Below are positions 27,266 to 36,379 of a stretch of DNA of 48,904 nt, one piece after another. Source of the stretch: Methylocystaceae bacterium (GTDB lineage Bacteria > Pseudomonadota > Alphaproteobacteria > Rhizobiales > Beijerinckiaceae); NCBI GenBank assembly GCA_014190435.1, contig BJGJ01000010.1:1-48904 (forward strand), read 5' to 3'. Both the position numbers and the translations under genes were made by a program. The notes beneath the pieces were generated by a model, which saw only the letters and a program-made list of their open reading frames with translations, was not told where the DNA came from and did not search any database. Numbering within the stretch: the stretch's first letter is position 1; every line of letters begins with the position of its first letter.

Positions 27266-29876
27266 TGACGATCCTTTTAGGGACGAGAATGAATTTTTTG
27301 ATAGGCTTGCCATCCATCGCGCGCATAACAGAATCATGCGCCAAAGACTCTTTGCGAATAGTTTCTTCGTCTGCATCATACGGAACTTCAATCTCTGCGC
27401 GCTTCTTGCCATTAACCTGAACTGGTAAAATTATCATAGCCTGGGCCACAAGCCCTGGATCAGCTATAGGCCAGGCAGCTTGTGCTACAAGACCCTTATG
27501 ACCCAGATCAGACCAACATTCTTCAGCCAAATGCGGAACCATTGGGGCGATTAACCGCACCAATACGTCAGCAGCTTCACGAAAGGCGAAGGCTTGATCT
27601 GCGCCAACGCCACCCTCTTCCACCTTATCTAAGGATTCGGTTAATTCATTAACAAACTCACGGATGCGGGCAATGGCGCTATTAAAGCGCAGCCTCTCAA
27701 TATTTTCCGTTACTGAGGCAATCGCGCGATGCGTCGCCTGGCGTAGAGCCAAAGCTTCGGCACTTATTTGCCCTGGCGCAGGAGTTCCAGCCTTCGCCGC
27801 AACGCAGCCCAATTCACCCGTCACGCGCCATAGCCTTTGAATGAAGCGCCAAGCGCCTTGAGCCCCTTCATCCGACCAGATGACATCGCGATCTGGAGGG
27901 CTATCGGAGAGCACAAAAAGTCGCGCCGTATCTGCGCCATAACTGGCAACGATTTCGTCAGGGTCTACTGTATTCTTTTTGGATTTCGACATTTTTTCTA
28001 TGGGGCCGATTTCGACCTCCGCGCCACCCTCGATGAGATAGGCTTTGCGCGCACCTTCTATTGTTTCTAACCGAACAGTCGAAGGAGAGAGCCAGCTGCC
28101 GCGCGTATCCCTATAGGTTTCATGCACGACCATACCCTGAGTGAACAAACCTGAAAAAGGCTCATCGGCCATATTATACCCGCTATCGCGCATGGCTCGG
28201 GCAAAAAAACGGGAGTAAAGAAGATGCAAAATTGCATGCTCAATCCCTCCAATATACTGGTCGACAGGCAGCCAACGATTGAGAGAGGCCGCCGCTGCAG
28301 GAAGCTGGTTGTTGTGAGGATCAGCAAAGCGGGCGTAGTACCAAGACGAGTCAACAAAGGTATCCATCGTGTCTGTCTCGCGTCGAGCAGGTCCACCACA
28401 AGAGGGACAAGGCACATGTTTCCATGTCGGATGACGATCCAAAGGATTACCCGGCTGATCAAAAGTGACGTCCTCAGGCAGTCGCACTGGTAAATCCTGC
28501 TCAGGCACAGGAACAGCGCCGCACGTATCACAATGAATGATGGGTATAGGACAACCCCAGTAGCGCTGTCGCGATACACCCCAATCTCGTAGTTTATAGT
28601 TAACTTTTCTTGAACCCTGCGGCGCGTTAAAGAGCTCAGTCGTTTCTAACTTATTTTCTATAGTTGCTTTTGCTTGTGGAACCGTTAGTCCATCTAGAAA
28701 CTGAGAATTTACCAGCTTGCCCTCGCCTTCATAGGGCTCAAGATCAATTTTTAACTCTGATGGCGCGACGCCATCTGGACAAACGACCAGCGTCGCCCCC
28801 AGAGAATATTTTTTTGCGAAATCAAAATCTCTCTGGTCATGCGCAGGACAGCCAAAAATCGCACCGGAACCATAATCCATCAAGATAAAATTAGCGATGA
28901 ATACTGGCAATGTCCAACTTGCATCAAAAGGATGCGTAACACGCAGCCCTGTATCCATCCCAAGCTTTTCTGCAGTTTCAATCACCTCCGCCGAGGTTCC
29001 CCCACGACGACATTCATCACAAAATTCAGCAATATCGCTTCGCCGCTCCGCCAGCTTTTTTGAAATAGGATGATCCGCCGCTAGTGCAATAAATTTTGCG
29101 CCAAACAACGTATCTGCTCGAGTTGTAAAGACTTCAACTTCATCGATGCCGTCAAATAGCTCACTTAAAGCAAATCGAACAAGCATGCCTTCAGAGCGAC
29201 CGATCCAGTTACGCTGCATGAGCCTAACCTTTTCAGGCCAACGCTCAAGCTTATCTAATGCTGATAGTAGTTCTTCAGAGTAAAGCGTTATTTTTAGAAA
29301 CCACTGGATAAGTTCGCGTTGTTCAACTAATGCGCCCGAACGCCATCCACGACCATCGATGACTTGTTCATTGGCGAGCACTGTATGATCAACAGGATCC
29401 CAATTGACTTTCGACTTTTTACGATCAATCAATCCAGATTTAAGAAAATCTAAAAATAACTTTTGCTGATGCTGATAATAGGCCGGATCGCACGTGGCGA
29501 TCTCACGCGTCCAATCTAAAGAAAGACCAAGACGTTTTAGCTGCGCGCGCATAGCGGCAATGTTCGCGTAAGTCCATTCAGCGGGATGCGCGCCTGTCTG
29601 CGCGGCTGCGTTTTCTGCTGGTAGCCCAAAAGCATCCCATCCCATTGGATGCAAAACATCATAGCCCCGAGCACGCATGAAGCGCGCTATAACGTCCCCC
29701 ATTGAGTAGTTACGGACATGGCCCATGTGGAGCCGACCCGAAGGATATGGAAACATCTCCAGGACATAATATTTAGGCGCAGTTTCCAGCTCCCCAGCCT
29801 TAAAAACTTGATTTTCTTCCCAGATCTTCTGCCAGCGCTGCTCGCACTCAGCAAAATTATAACGGTCAGGTCTCAT
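27252..29876 (-). CDS. leuS: Leucyl-tRNA synthetase
   Basis: An 874-residue class I synthetase. The HIGH motif appears as HMGH at 50-53 ([15 protein letters not shown]), KMSKS at about 630, and the CP1 editing domain lies between (about 225-420, with [19 protein letters not shown]). It begins [19 protein letters not shown] as expected. It is divergent from yggS across 125 bases. No T-box-like leader is seen, as expected outside Firmicutes. Confidence 0.98.
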   Translation of the reverse strand: MRPDRYNFAECEQRWQKIWEENQVFKAGELETAPKYYVLEMFPYPSGRLHMGHVRNYSMGDVIARFMRARGYDVLHPMGWDAFGLPAENAAAQTGAHPAEWTYANIAAMRAQLKRLGLSLDWTREIATCDPAYYQHQQKLFLDFLKSGLIDRKKSKVNWDPVDHTVLANEQVIDGRGWRSGALVEQRELIQWFLKITLYSEELLSALDKLERWPEKVRLMQRNWIGRSEGMLVRFALSELFDGIDEVEVFTTRADTLFGAKFIALAADHPISKKLAERRSDIAEFCDECRRGGTSAEVIETAEKLGMDTGLRVTHPFDASWTLPVFIANFILMDYGSGAIFGCPAHDQRDFDFAKKYSLGATLVVCPDGVAPSELKIDLEPYEGEGKLVNSQFLDGLTVPQAKATIENKLETTELFNAPQGSRKVNYKLRDWGVSRQRYWGCPIPIIHCDTCGAVPVPEQDLPVRLPEDVTFDQPGNPLDRHPTWKHVPCPSCGGPARRETDTMDTFVDSSWYYARFADPHNNQLPAAAASLNRWLPVDQYIGGIEHAILHLLYSRFFARAMRDSGYNMADEPFSGLFTQGMVVHETYRDTRGSWLSPSTVRLETIEGARKAYLIEGGAEVEIGPIEKMSKSKKNTVDPDEIVASYGADTARLFVLSDSPPDRDVIWSDEGAQGAWRFIQRLWRVTGELGCVAAKAGTPAPGQISAEALALRQATHRAIASVTENIERLRFNSAIARIREFVNELTESLDKVEEGGVGADQAFAFREAADVLVRLIAPMVPHLAEECWSDLGHKGLVAQAAWPIADPGLVAQAMIILPVQVNGKKRAEIEVPYDADEETIRKESLAHDSVMRAMDGKPIKKFILVPKRIVNVVV

Positions 29877-30001
29877 AGGGGCATAAATCCAATTAGATAG
29901 GGAGCCTAACCGTTAATGCCGATCAGCAGGCAAGATGTCAAAGCCAAGTTTGCAACCTCACAAGAGATTGCCGGAAAGCTAAATGCGCGGTAACCAAACA
30001 C

Positions 30002-30673
30002 ATGACCATTACTGACCGCCTGAATGCGACTAAAGCTGCGCTTGCCTTAGCGGCGACTGACAGTAAACGCGACCTAAAAGATATCACGCTGATCTGCGTA
30101 ACAAAGACTTTTTCTACCCATGAGATTGAGCCCCTTCTTGAAGCCGGACACCGTGTCTTTGGCGAAAATCGCGTTCAAGAAGCGTCAGGGAAATGGCCAA
30201 GTCTACGCGCATCCTACCCAAATTTAGAACTTCATCTTATTGGCCCACTACAGTCTAATAAAACGCGCGAAGCCATAGAGACCTTCGATACCATACAGAG
30301 TCTAGATCGTGAAAAACTTGCCTATGCAATAGCTGAAGAAATATCTCGTAGTAAAAAACATCCAAAACTCTTCGTCCAAATTAATACCGGGGCAGAGCCA
30401 CAAAAAGCGGGGACCCTCCCGCAAGAGGCGGATAAGTTTATCAAGATTTGCCGAGAGACCTATAACTTAAAGCTAGAAGGTCTAATGTGCGTACCGCCGG
30501 TCAATGAACAGGCAGCGCCCCACTTTGCTTTGTTAAGAGAGATTGCATGTCGCAATAATTTAACCCAATTATCAATGGGTATGAGCTCTGATTTTGAAAT
30601 CGCAATACAATTAGGTGCAACATTTGTTCGCGTTGGATCAAAAATTATGGGTCAACGTGATTATGTAACATAA
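30002..30673 (+). CDS. YggS/PROSC family PLP-binding protein
   Basis: A 223-residue TIM-barrel protein that carries pyridoxal 5'-phosphate and maintains its homeostasis; it has no known catalytic reaction. Lys35 in CVTKTFS is the expected PLP lysine, followed by GHRVFGENRVQEA, LHLIGPLQSNK and the phosphate-binding end LSMGMSSDFEIAIQLGATFVRVG. Its last 13 bases overlap the end of the converging L,D-transpeptidase gene. Confidence 0.94.
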   Translation: MTITDRLNATKAALALAATDSKRDLKDITLICVTKTFSTHEIEPLLEAGHRVFGENRVQEASGKWPSLRASYPNLELHLIGPLQSNKTREAIETFDTIQSLDREKLAYAIAEEISRSKKHPKLFVQINTGAEPQKAGTLPQEADKFIKICRETYNLKLEGLMCVPPVNEQAAPHFALLREIACRNNLTQLSMGMSSDFEIAIQLGATFVRVGSKIMGQRDYVT

Positions 30674-31173
30674 ACGCAGACTTGATGCGAAAGTCTGGGC
30701 AAAAGTTTACGCATGTCTTCATGCCTAAGGGCTACACATCCCGCCGTAGGATCTAGATTGCTGGTTGCAAGATGAAAAAATATGGCACTCCCACGAGAGC
30801 GTGTTACGGGCCGTATATTGTAATCCATTACCCCAACAACATCGTATAGATTATCTACTCGCCACATTTCCTCATGATTTAACCGTGTTGGAAGCTTTAA
30901 TGCATGATTATAAAGAAAGCTATGTTGATCATCGCACCATGCATCCTGAGGACGCGTCAGACGCCACGGCGTATTAAGAAGACAGGCGCGACGAAGATAA
31001 AAATAAAGTAGACGAAAGCGTCCTGCTGGCGTCGCGCCATCTCCCTCACGCTTATCATGGGTGACGCCACTGCGCCCTAAAGCGCAGGGAAAAATGGCAT
31101 GCCCGGCAATCAATCGGCCCTCATGCGGCAATCCGCCTGGAAGTCGGGTCACATACAGTTTAGTCAGCAGCAT
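30661..31173 (-). CDS. YkuD-domain L,D-transpeptidase family protein
   Basis: A 170-residue protein of the YkuD-like group. It has the early segment HAIFPCALGRSGVTHDKREGD, then DGATPAGRFRL, and the active site HLATSNLDPTAGCVAL with catalytic Cys146 and His134. No signal peptide or lipobox is visible, unlike the YafK-type enzyme at 423-1634, so export is uncertain. It overlaps yggS tail to tail by 13 bases and is divergent from the atypical regulator gene at 31269. Confidence 0.85.
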   Translation of the reverse strand: MLLTKLYVTRLPGGLPHEGRLIAGHAIFPCALGRSGVTHDKREGDGATPAGRFRLLYFYLRRACLLNTPWRLTRPQDAWCDDQHSFLYNHALKLPTRLNHEEMWRVDNLYDVVGVMDYNIRPVTRSRGSAIFFHLATSNLDPTAGCVALRHEDMRKLLPRLSHQVCVYVT

Positions 31174-31268
31174 AGTTGCTTATAAATTCAGTATGGGAGA
31201 GAATATCGAAACCATCATGAAACTTTGGCTTTGACCAATATATTAGAAGGCAGCTCTCGATATAGCGC

Positions 31269-31898
31269 ATGAATAACCCCGCTTATATGGCGATTATCGC
31301 TAATAACACCTTAACAAAACGATTAGTCGAGCAGAGCAATGCATTTGAACCCATAGTTTTACGACCGACAACATCAATCCAAACGCTTTTAGCGTGCGAG
31401 GACGTATTACCAGATATAATACTGCTTGATGTCGATGCTTGCGACAACAATCTGTTGTTAGAAATCGGGAGACTCCAGGCCATCGGGTATGCCGGCCCGA
31501 TCATCCTGATCTGTTCTGAAAAAATTTGCTATCCCCCTCCTATCCTTCAAATTAGGCGGCCATTCCGACTAAAAGAACTCAGCGAACTTTTAGAAAACTA
31601 CCCATCGAAAGTCTCGCCGTCTCTAAACAGGACTCAACGGATACCCCAAGAACTTACAGAAAAAGAAGCTGCAATCTTTAATCGACTCCTCCAGTTCGCA
31701 GGCCGTGGCGTCGAAAAATCAGCATTACTTCAAGAAATCTGGGGGTATGGTCCTGAAATATCTACACGCACGCTAGAAACGCATATTCATCGTTTGCGTC
31801 GCAAAATTGACATGGATCCAACCCATGAGTGGTCTTTATTAACAAGTGACGAAGGCTACAAGCTTGTAAAAAACGTTAAAGATTTTCCGCCAAAATAA
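31269..31898 (+). CDS. OmpR-type winged-helix protein with degenerate receiver
   Basis: A 209-residue two-domain regulator. The C-terminal winged helix is normal (LTEKEAAIFNRLLQFAGRGVEKSALLQEIWGY; ETHIHRLRRKID). The N-terminal receiver-like domain keeps the Asp54 position (ILLDVDA), but the acidic pair at the start is replaced by NN (ANNTLTK) and the conserved Lys by Arg97 (RRPFRLKEL). Mg-dependent phosphorylation is therefore doubtful, and no kinase is adjacent. It probably works as an atypical or constitutive DNA-binding regulator. DUF3422 follows 53 bases on. The ATG lacks a clear Shine-Dalgarno sequence. Confidence 0.85.
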   Translation: MNNPAYMAIIANNTLTKRLVEQSNAFEPIVLRPTTSIQTLLACEDVLPDIILLDVDACDNNLLLEIGRLQAIGYAGPIILICSEKICYPPPILQIRRPFRLKELSELLENYPSKVSPSLNRTQRIPQELTEKEAAIFNRLLQFAGRGVEKSALLQEIWGYGPEISTRTLETHIHRLRRKIDMDPTHEWSLLTSDEGYKLVKNVKDFPPK

Positions 31899-31951
31899 CC
31901 TTAAAGATCAGGATTAAATTTATTAAATTTAAAAATCAAGGCGCTAGCTAT

Positions 31952-33280
31952 ATGAAAAATACTCTTGAGAGTCCTGATAGGAAAACCATCTTAATTAATC
32001 ATGAACTCCGTAAAACCGTACTTGATGAGCTTCACGCACGGCCATTTCTGCCAGTATCAACGCCGAGAAGAATTTATCATTATGCTTTTACGACAACACA
32101 TGATGAAGCAATCAGAGATCGGATTAATTTAGAAGAATTCGCAAGAGAAAAACACATACTTCATCCATCCATCAATGCAAAATTTCATTATTTTACTTTA
32201 AATGACTGGAGACTGCGTTGGGAGCAGCACACTGAATTTACAACCTATACTTGGTCGACCGGATTGAGTGCTGAGATCCCATTTAAGCATGACGACCCAA
32301 TTAGAACTGGCGAAATATATTTTCAACCTCCAGGAAAGTTGATTACAGCAACACAAATCGCCGTAATAGATCAGACTCAGACCATCGATAAGCTTGCTAA
32401 TTTTTTCCATTCACAAAGTCTTTGTGTCATTGATGTAAACAAAGGAAATGCAGAAATAATGGGCGATTTCTATGCAGGAAATGACGCCTATACAAAATTT
32501 ATCCTTCGAATAAGAGACGCGACGCCATTAGAAGCTGGCCGCCTCGTTCAGCGTATCCTCGAAATTGAAACTTATCGCACCATGGCGCTGCTTGCTTTGC
32601 CCCTGGCACGTGACGTTTCTCCACAATTACGCCAAATGGAAAAAGAACTCACAGATATAACCCATTCGCTCTCAGCAGCCCAAAGCTCCCTCACAAGTCA
32701 AGATTTGCTAAAACGGTTGTCCGATCTTCTGGTGTCAAGCGAAGCCGTGGCAACTCGGACAGCCTTCAGATTTGGCGCAAGTAGAGCTTATCATGCTCTC
32801 GTTAACAATCGACTTGATTTATTGGAGGAAACAAAAACGAACCAATATCCCACTCTCTCAAACTTTTTAAGCACGCGCCTTAATCCAGCGATAGAAACAT
32901 GTAACGCTATTGAAAAGCGACAGCATCGTCTTTCGACAGATGTAGAACGCGCAACAAATCTGATGCGCACGGGCATTACCCTCGAAATGGAAAGACAAAA
33001 TAGTAAGTTACTTGATGATATGAACCGCCGAACACGATTACAAATGCGGCTAAACGCCATGGTTCAGGGAATTTCTGTAGCAGCGCTTGCCTATTATTTG
33101 ACCGGCCTTTTTTCCTACATTGCGCAAGGTCTAAAAGACACTAAGCTGTTGCCTCAATCCATGAGCGCAGAAACAGCTTCAGCATTAGGCCTTCCCATAG
33201 CAGTAATAATTTCTTGGGCTTTCATGGCTCGAGTGAGATATCTTTCTCGGCGCGCTGCTGAAGAGGAGAATATTGAATAG
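31952..33280 (+). CDS. DUF3422 family membrane-anchored protein
   Basis: A 442-residue protein with the DUF3422 N-terminal signature LRKTVLDELHARPFLPVSTPRRIYH. The middle is helical and likely coiled (about 220-365). Two hydrophobic segments at about 370-392 and 410-430 end the protein, so it should be anchored in the inner membrane with most of it cytoplasmic. The function is unknown. AAGGCG precedes the ATG by 9 bases. It may be co-transcribed with the atypical regulator upstream. Confidence 0.88.
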   Translation: MKNTLESPDRKTILINHELRKTVLDELHARPFLPVSTPRRIYHYAFTTTHDEAIRDRINLEEFAREKHILHPSINAKFHYFTLNDWRLRWEQHTEFTTYTWSTGLSAEIPFKHDDPIRTGEIYFQPPGKLITATQIAVIDQTQTIDKLANFFHSQSLCVIDVNKGNAEIMGDFYAGNDAYTKFILRIRDATPLEAGRLVQRILEIETYRTMALLALPLARDVSPQLRQMEKELTDITHSLSAAQSSLTSQDLLKRLSDLLVSSEAVATRTAFRFGASRAYHALVNNRLDLLEETKTNQYPTLSNFLSTRLNPAIETCNAIEKRQHRLSTDVERATNLMRTGITLEMERQNSKLLDDMNRRTRLQMRLNAMVQGISVAALAYYLTGLFSYIAQGLKDTKLLPQSMSAETASALGLPIAVIISWAFMARVRYLSRRAAEEENIE

Positions 33281-33283
33281 ACT

Positions 33284-33544
33284 CTATTCGATATCTAACG
33301 GCGACACCCCTTTTATTTCTCCATTTTCTCCTAAAGTTATCTTTTCAATTCGCGACTCCGCATCAGATAAGAGCTTCTCACATCTATCTTGCAAGAACTT
33401 CCCTCTTGCATAAAGCTCAACAGAATCGTCCAAAGATATAGAACCTTTTTCAAGAGCAGAAACAATTTGTTCAAGCTCCTGCATTGCAACCTCAAATGAA
33501 AGTTCAGCTGGATTATCGGACATAGCTGTCTTATCTACTGCCAT
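33284..33544 (-). CDS. xseB: Exodeoxyribonuclease VII small subunit
   Basis: An 86-residue helical subunit that binds XseA to make the single-strand nuclease ExoVII. The family core LSFEVAMQELEQIVSALEKGSISLDDSVELYARG is clear. The ATG at 33544 has GGAG 8 bases upstream. Its stop is 3 bases from that of DUF3422. In many Rhizobiales xseB sits between an HDAC-family gene and dxs; here the HDAC gene is 13 kb away and dxs is absent from the window. Confidence 0.94.
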   Translation of the reverse strand: MAVDKTAMSDNPAELSFEVAMQELEQIVSALEKGSISLDDSVELYARGKFLQDRCEKLLSDAESRIEKITLGENGEIKGVSPLDIE

Positions 33545-33584
33545 GATTTATCTCCAATTTCCTATTGCGCTTATTAATTATCAA

Positions 33585-34958
33585 CTAATCATGATCTTCA
33601 GGTTCGGCATGACCAACAATATGCAATATTTCTGGAAATCTATCTCTCATCCGCCTTTCAATATCATCAAGGGCATGATGAACCTCGCTTACAGGCAGCA
33701 AAGGTTTTACAGCGCAATGATAATTCACAATCCAGCCCCCCAATGTCTCTCGAACGCGCACATCATGAACATCAAATATTTGTTGAGTAATCTTACTATA
33801 CGTCTCCAAGGCCTGCACAATTGCATTACGAATAGTTGGGGTCATATCAACGCCCATTAAAACATGAGGCGAAAAAGGCTCAATATGCGTCTCAATTTCA
33901 ACATCTGCCCCAAACTCATCCCGAATAGCCTTTTCAAAATCTGTCGCTATCGCATGGGCACGTCCGATTGGCATAGCGCCTTCTAATTCAATATCTACGC
34001 CAATTGATAACCGATCATTCACCTGCTGTGCGATTATATTATGAACTGAAAGATGACGACGCGCAGAAACGAGCATTGTACGCTCGATTACTGTTTCGTC
34101 GTCGAGCGCTACAGGCTCCACAACCACTGTCAGCTGCGCGCGCGGCTCTACTGAAGCTAGTGCTGCAGTTACTGACTCCTTAATTTGGGCCGCCTGCTCC
34201 ATTCTTAAGCTCCGCGCTACGCTGACAATAATTTCTCCAATAATGTCTGCTCCAACGCTACGTAATCTTAATTGCTGAATTGCGATTACTCCTGGAACCT
34301 GCAGTACGCTTTTTTCAATCTGCGGCGCTAAGTCATGTGGAGCCGCATCTAATAAAGTATTAATCGTTCGCCTTCCAAGCCGGTAACCAGCAACCGCGAT
34401 AAACCCCGCCACGGCCACTGAAGCGAGTTCATCGCCTCGTTCAAAGCCATAATGCGTCGCAATGATCCCAATCAGGACGAGAGTTGAGGAAATCAAATCA
34501 CTGGCAAAGTGTATAGCGTCAGCCTCTAATGCCTCGCTATATTCTTCTTTCGCGATGAGTCCAAGCTGCCTGGAGCGCAAAAAATCAATAAGGATTGATA
34601 GGGTCAAAATGCCATATACAGGCCAGCCTGCGTCTATTTTGACGGTCGTCTCGCTTAACCGACGAAGTGCTTCTCCGATGACGAGAAGCGCGAGGCCAAA
34701 AAGAAAGCCTGTTTCGACGAGGGCTGCCAGCGCCTCAACTTTCCCATGCCCATAGTGATGCTCTGCATCTGCAGGCTTTTCTGCCTCTCTAATTGCGAAA
34801 TAGGTCAGAACTGTTGCACCAGTATCAACAAAGGCGTGCCCAGCCTCTGAAAGTAGTGCTAAAGAACCCGACCAAAGACCCACAGCCAATTTAGTAGCCG
34901 CGAGCAAAGCGCTAGCGGCGATTGAGGCGCGAGCAGCTATAATCTTTCGACTCTGCAT
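33585..34958 (-). CDS. Cation diffusion facilitator transporter with extended C-terminal region
   Basis: A 457-residue CDF metal-cation/proton antiporter. Six membrane helices span about 10-205. The transport site is HxxxD in helix 2 (His41-Asp45) and HxxxD in helix 5 (His150-Asp154), the pattern of Zn/Cd exporters; the loop AEHHYGHGKVEAL is typical. The cytoplasmic part is about 250 residues, against about 90 in ordinary members, and appears to contain more than one ferredoxin-like dimerisation unit (around 207-290, 295-375 and 375-457). The start lacks a clear ribosome site. It lies 40 bases upstream of xseB on the same strand. Confidence 0.92.
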   Translation of the reverse strand: MQSRKIIAARASIAASALLAATKLAVGLWSGSLALLSEAGHAFVDTGATVLTYFAIREAEKPADAEHHYGHGKVEALAALVETGFLFGLALLVIGEALRRLSETTVKIDAGWPVYGILTLSILIDFLRSRQLGLIAKEEYSEALEADAIHFASDLISSTLVLIGIIATHYGFERGDELASVAVAGFIAVAGYRLGRRTINTLLDAAPHDLAPQIEKSVLQVPGVIAIQQLRLRSVGADIIGEIIVSVARSLRMEQAAQIKESVTAALASVEPRAQLTVVVEPVALDDETVIERTMLVSARRHLSVHNIIAQQVNDRLSIGVDIELEGAMPIGRAHAIATDFEKAIRDEFGADVEIETHIEPFSPHVLMGVDMTPTIRNAIVQALETYSKITQQIFDVHDVRVRETLGGWIVNYHCAVKPLLPVSEVHHALDDIERRMRDRFPEILHIVGHAEPEDHD

Positions 34959-34985
34959 AGATCTAAAGGAGGCTCATTTGAAAAA

Positions 34986-35060
34986 ATGAAACGGAAGCAG
35001 CCCGGCCGAACTGCTCCAGATGACCTATCAAGGAGACAGGCAGAAATCAATTTAACTTGA
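34986..35060 (+). CDS. Possible 24-residue small protein upstream of gloA
   Basis: An ATG at 34986 opens a 24-codon frame giving MKRKQPGRTAPDDLSRRQAE plus four residues. A strong AAAGGAGG lies at 34965-34972, 13 bases upstream, a little far for best use. It is 53 bases before gloA on the same strand and divergent from the CDF gene. The peptide is highly basic. I do not recognise it; it may be chance or a leader peptide. Confidence 0.25.
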   Translation: MKRKQPGRTAPDDLSRRQAEINLT

Positions 35061-35113
35061 TATTTATATAAATCATCGGGAATCTCTAGGTCACTTGAAA
35101 GGTAGGAGCTAAA

Positions 35114-35554
35114 ATGCGCTTTCTTCACACAATGATCCGTGTCAGCAACCTTACTGACACACTCCATTTCTTTTGTGACTTACTTGGTTTTCAGGAAATC
35201 AACCGAACAGAAAACGACACTGGTCGTTATACTCTGGTCTATTTAGCCGCTCCTCAGGATGTTGATAAAGCATATCAATACGCCTCGCCCTTGATCGAAC
35301 TCACTTACAACTGGGACGAACATAGCTATGTCGGCGGACGAAATTTTGGTCATATCGCTTTTTCAGTCGATAATATCTATGATATTTGCGATCGCCTGAA
35401 GAAGGCTGGCGTCATTATTAACCGCCCACCCCGTGATGGTTATATGGCATTCGTCCGCACTCCAGATGGCATTTCTATAGAGCTTCTTCAAAAAGAAGCC
35501 CCACTTAAGCCCCAAGAGCCGTGGATTTCAGCGGATAATATCGGTCAGTGGTGA
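35114..35554 (+). CDS. gloA: Glyoxalase I (lactoylglutathione lyase)
   Basis: A 146-residue metalloenzyme converting the methylglyoxal-glutathione hemithioacetal to S-lactoylglutathione. Metal ligands His5, Glu62 (LIELTYNW), His80 (FGHIAFSV) and Glu123 (SIELLQ) are all present, in two beta-alpha-beta-beta-beta units. The short bacterial form suggests a Ni/Co-type enzyme. The ATG follows GGTAGGAG. gshB, for its cofactor, is elsewhere in the window. Confidence 0.96.
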   Translation: MRFLHTMIRVSNLTDTLHFFCDLLGFQEINRTENDTGRYTLVYLAAPQDVDKAYQYASPLIELTYNWDEHSYVGGRNFGHIAFSVDNIYDICDRLKKAGVIINRPPRDGYMAFVRTPDGISIELLQKEAPLKPQEPWISADNIGQW

Positions 35555-35915
35555 AAAGATGTGCTGCAGTGCAATAGCGGCTAATCAGCTTATCGCCAGC
35601 GCCCCTCCTTCTACGGCAATATTAGAGACAAACGCTTGAAACAAGCCTAATCCGCACCTCATACTGAGAGATAAAAAAGCGCCAAAAAAAGCTTTTAGTA
35701 ACTGAGACGGATCCCAACATAATAATCCCAGCCAAGCGGATCATCCTGTAAAAGAAGGCGCTTACATTAAAGCGTCATCATATAATGATATTTGGGCAAT
35801 ATGCCTTATGTGCGGCGCGTCACGAATTAAACTTGCAGTGGTATGATTTTAAATGCAACATGATAGGTGAGATATTCAATGTATCTTCTTATGCACGCGG
35901 AAAACGGAGACAATC
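35555..35915. other. Gene-free 361-base region after gloA
   Basis: No convincing gene. AAAAGC (35675-35680) and GCTTTT (35691-35696) form a weak stem that may end gloA transcription. GCGCTT (35758-35763) pairs with AAGCGT (35770-35775), and ATCAT-ATA-ATGAT (35777-35789) is an exact palindrome. A 26-codon frame at 35559-35639 and a 24-codon frame at 35879-35953 are open but poorly supported. The promoter of the small unknown gene at 35916 should lie here. Confidence 0.4.
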
Positions 35916-36269
35916 ATGCTTATCGCAGATTTAATCCATTCCTGCTCAAATGAAAATGTTGCGCAAGCAGCACTTATTTCTATTGGCGGCAAGCTTGCAG
36001 AGCAAATTGTCACATATGCAAAACAGCATAATCTTACTGTTGGTGTCCTTGTTTCTAGTATTGTTAGAAATTTTAACCTACGATCCGACGATGCAGCAAA
36101 GATTGCGTTACAAGATCAAATTTTAGGCGACGACCAGCCGCTCCTTGGTGGCCTCAGAGCTCTGCTTGAAGTCGCGATGGAAAATGATTGCATCATCTTA
36201 AACAAGGATATGGACTTGTCGCTGGTTAAAGCCCAATGCAGCTGGGGGCAATCCGCTCAGATACATTAA
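35916..36269 (+). CDS. Small protein of unknown function
   Basis: A 117-residue protein I do not recognise. It looks soluble and mostly helical with no signal peptide, membrane segment or Cys/His metal motif. Segments such as TVGVLVSSIVRNFNLRSDDAAK suggest a short DNA- or protein-binding helix pair, but that is only an impression. The ATG has GGAG 7 bases upstream, supporting translation. It lies alone, 361 bases after gloA and 110 before dedA. Confidence 0.65.
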   Translation: MLIADLIHSCSNENVAQAALISIGGKLAEQIVTYAKQHNLTVGVLVSSIVRNFNLRSDDAAKIALQDQILGDDQPLLGGLRALLEVAMENDCIILNKDMDLSLVKAQCSWGQSAQIH

Positions 36270-36379
36270 AGCCAATTGAGCGCCTCAGCCAATGGTCAAT
36301 TTTATCAGAAACTTTTTTATTCTAGATTTCTATAATATAGACTTAAACTATTCATTGTTCCAAATCGAAATAAAGATCA

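Noticed and set aside
27252-29876. Long open frames antisense to leuS (for example around 28067-28579 and 28224-28493)
   Set aside because: They are shadow frames of a well-conserved synthetase, with no family resemblance.
35559-35639. 26-codon frame directly after gloA
   Set aside because: Only a weak GAAAAG precedes it and the peptide has no recognisable features; it is probably chance.
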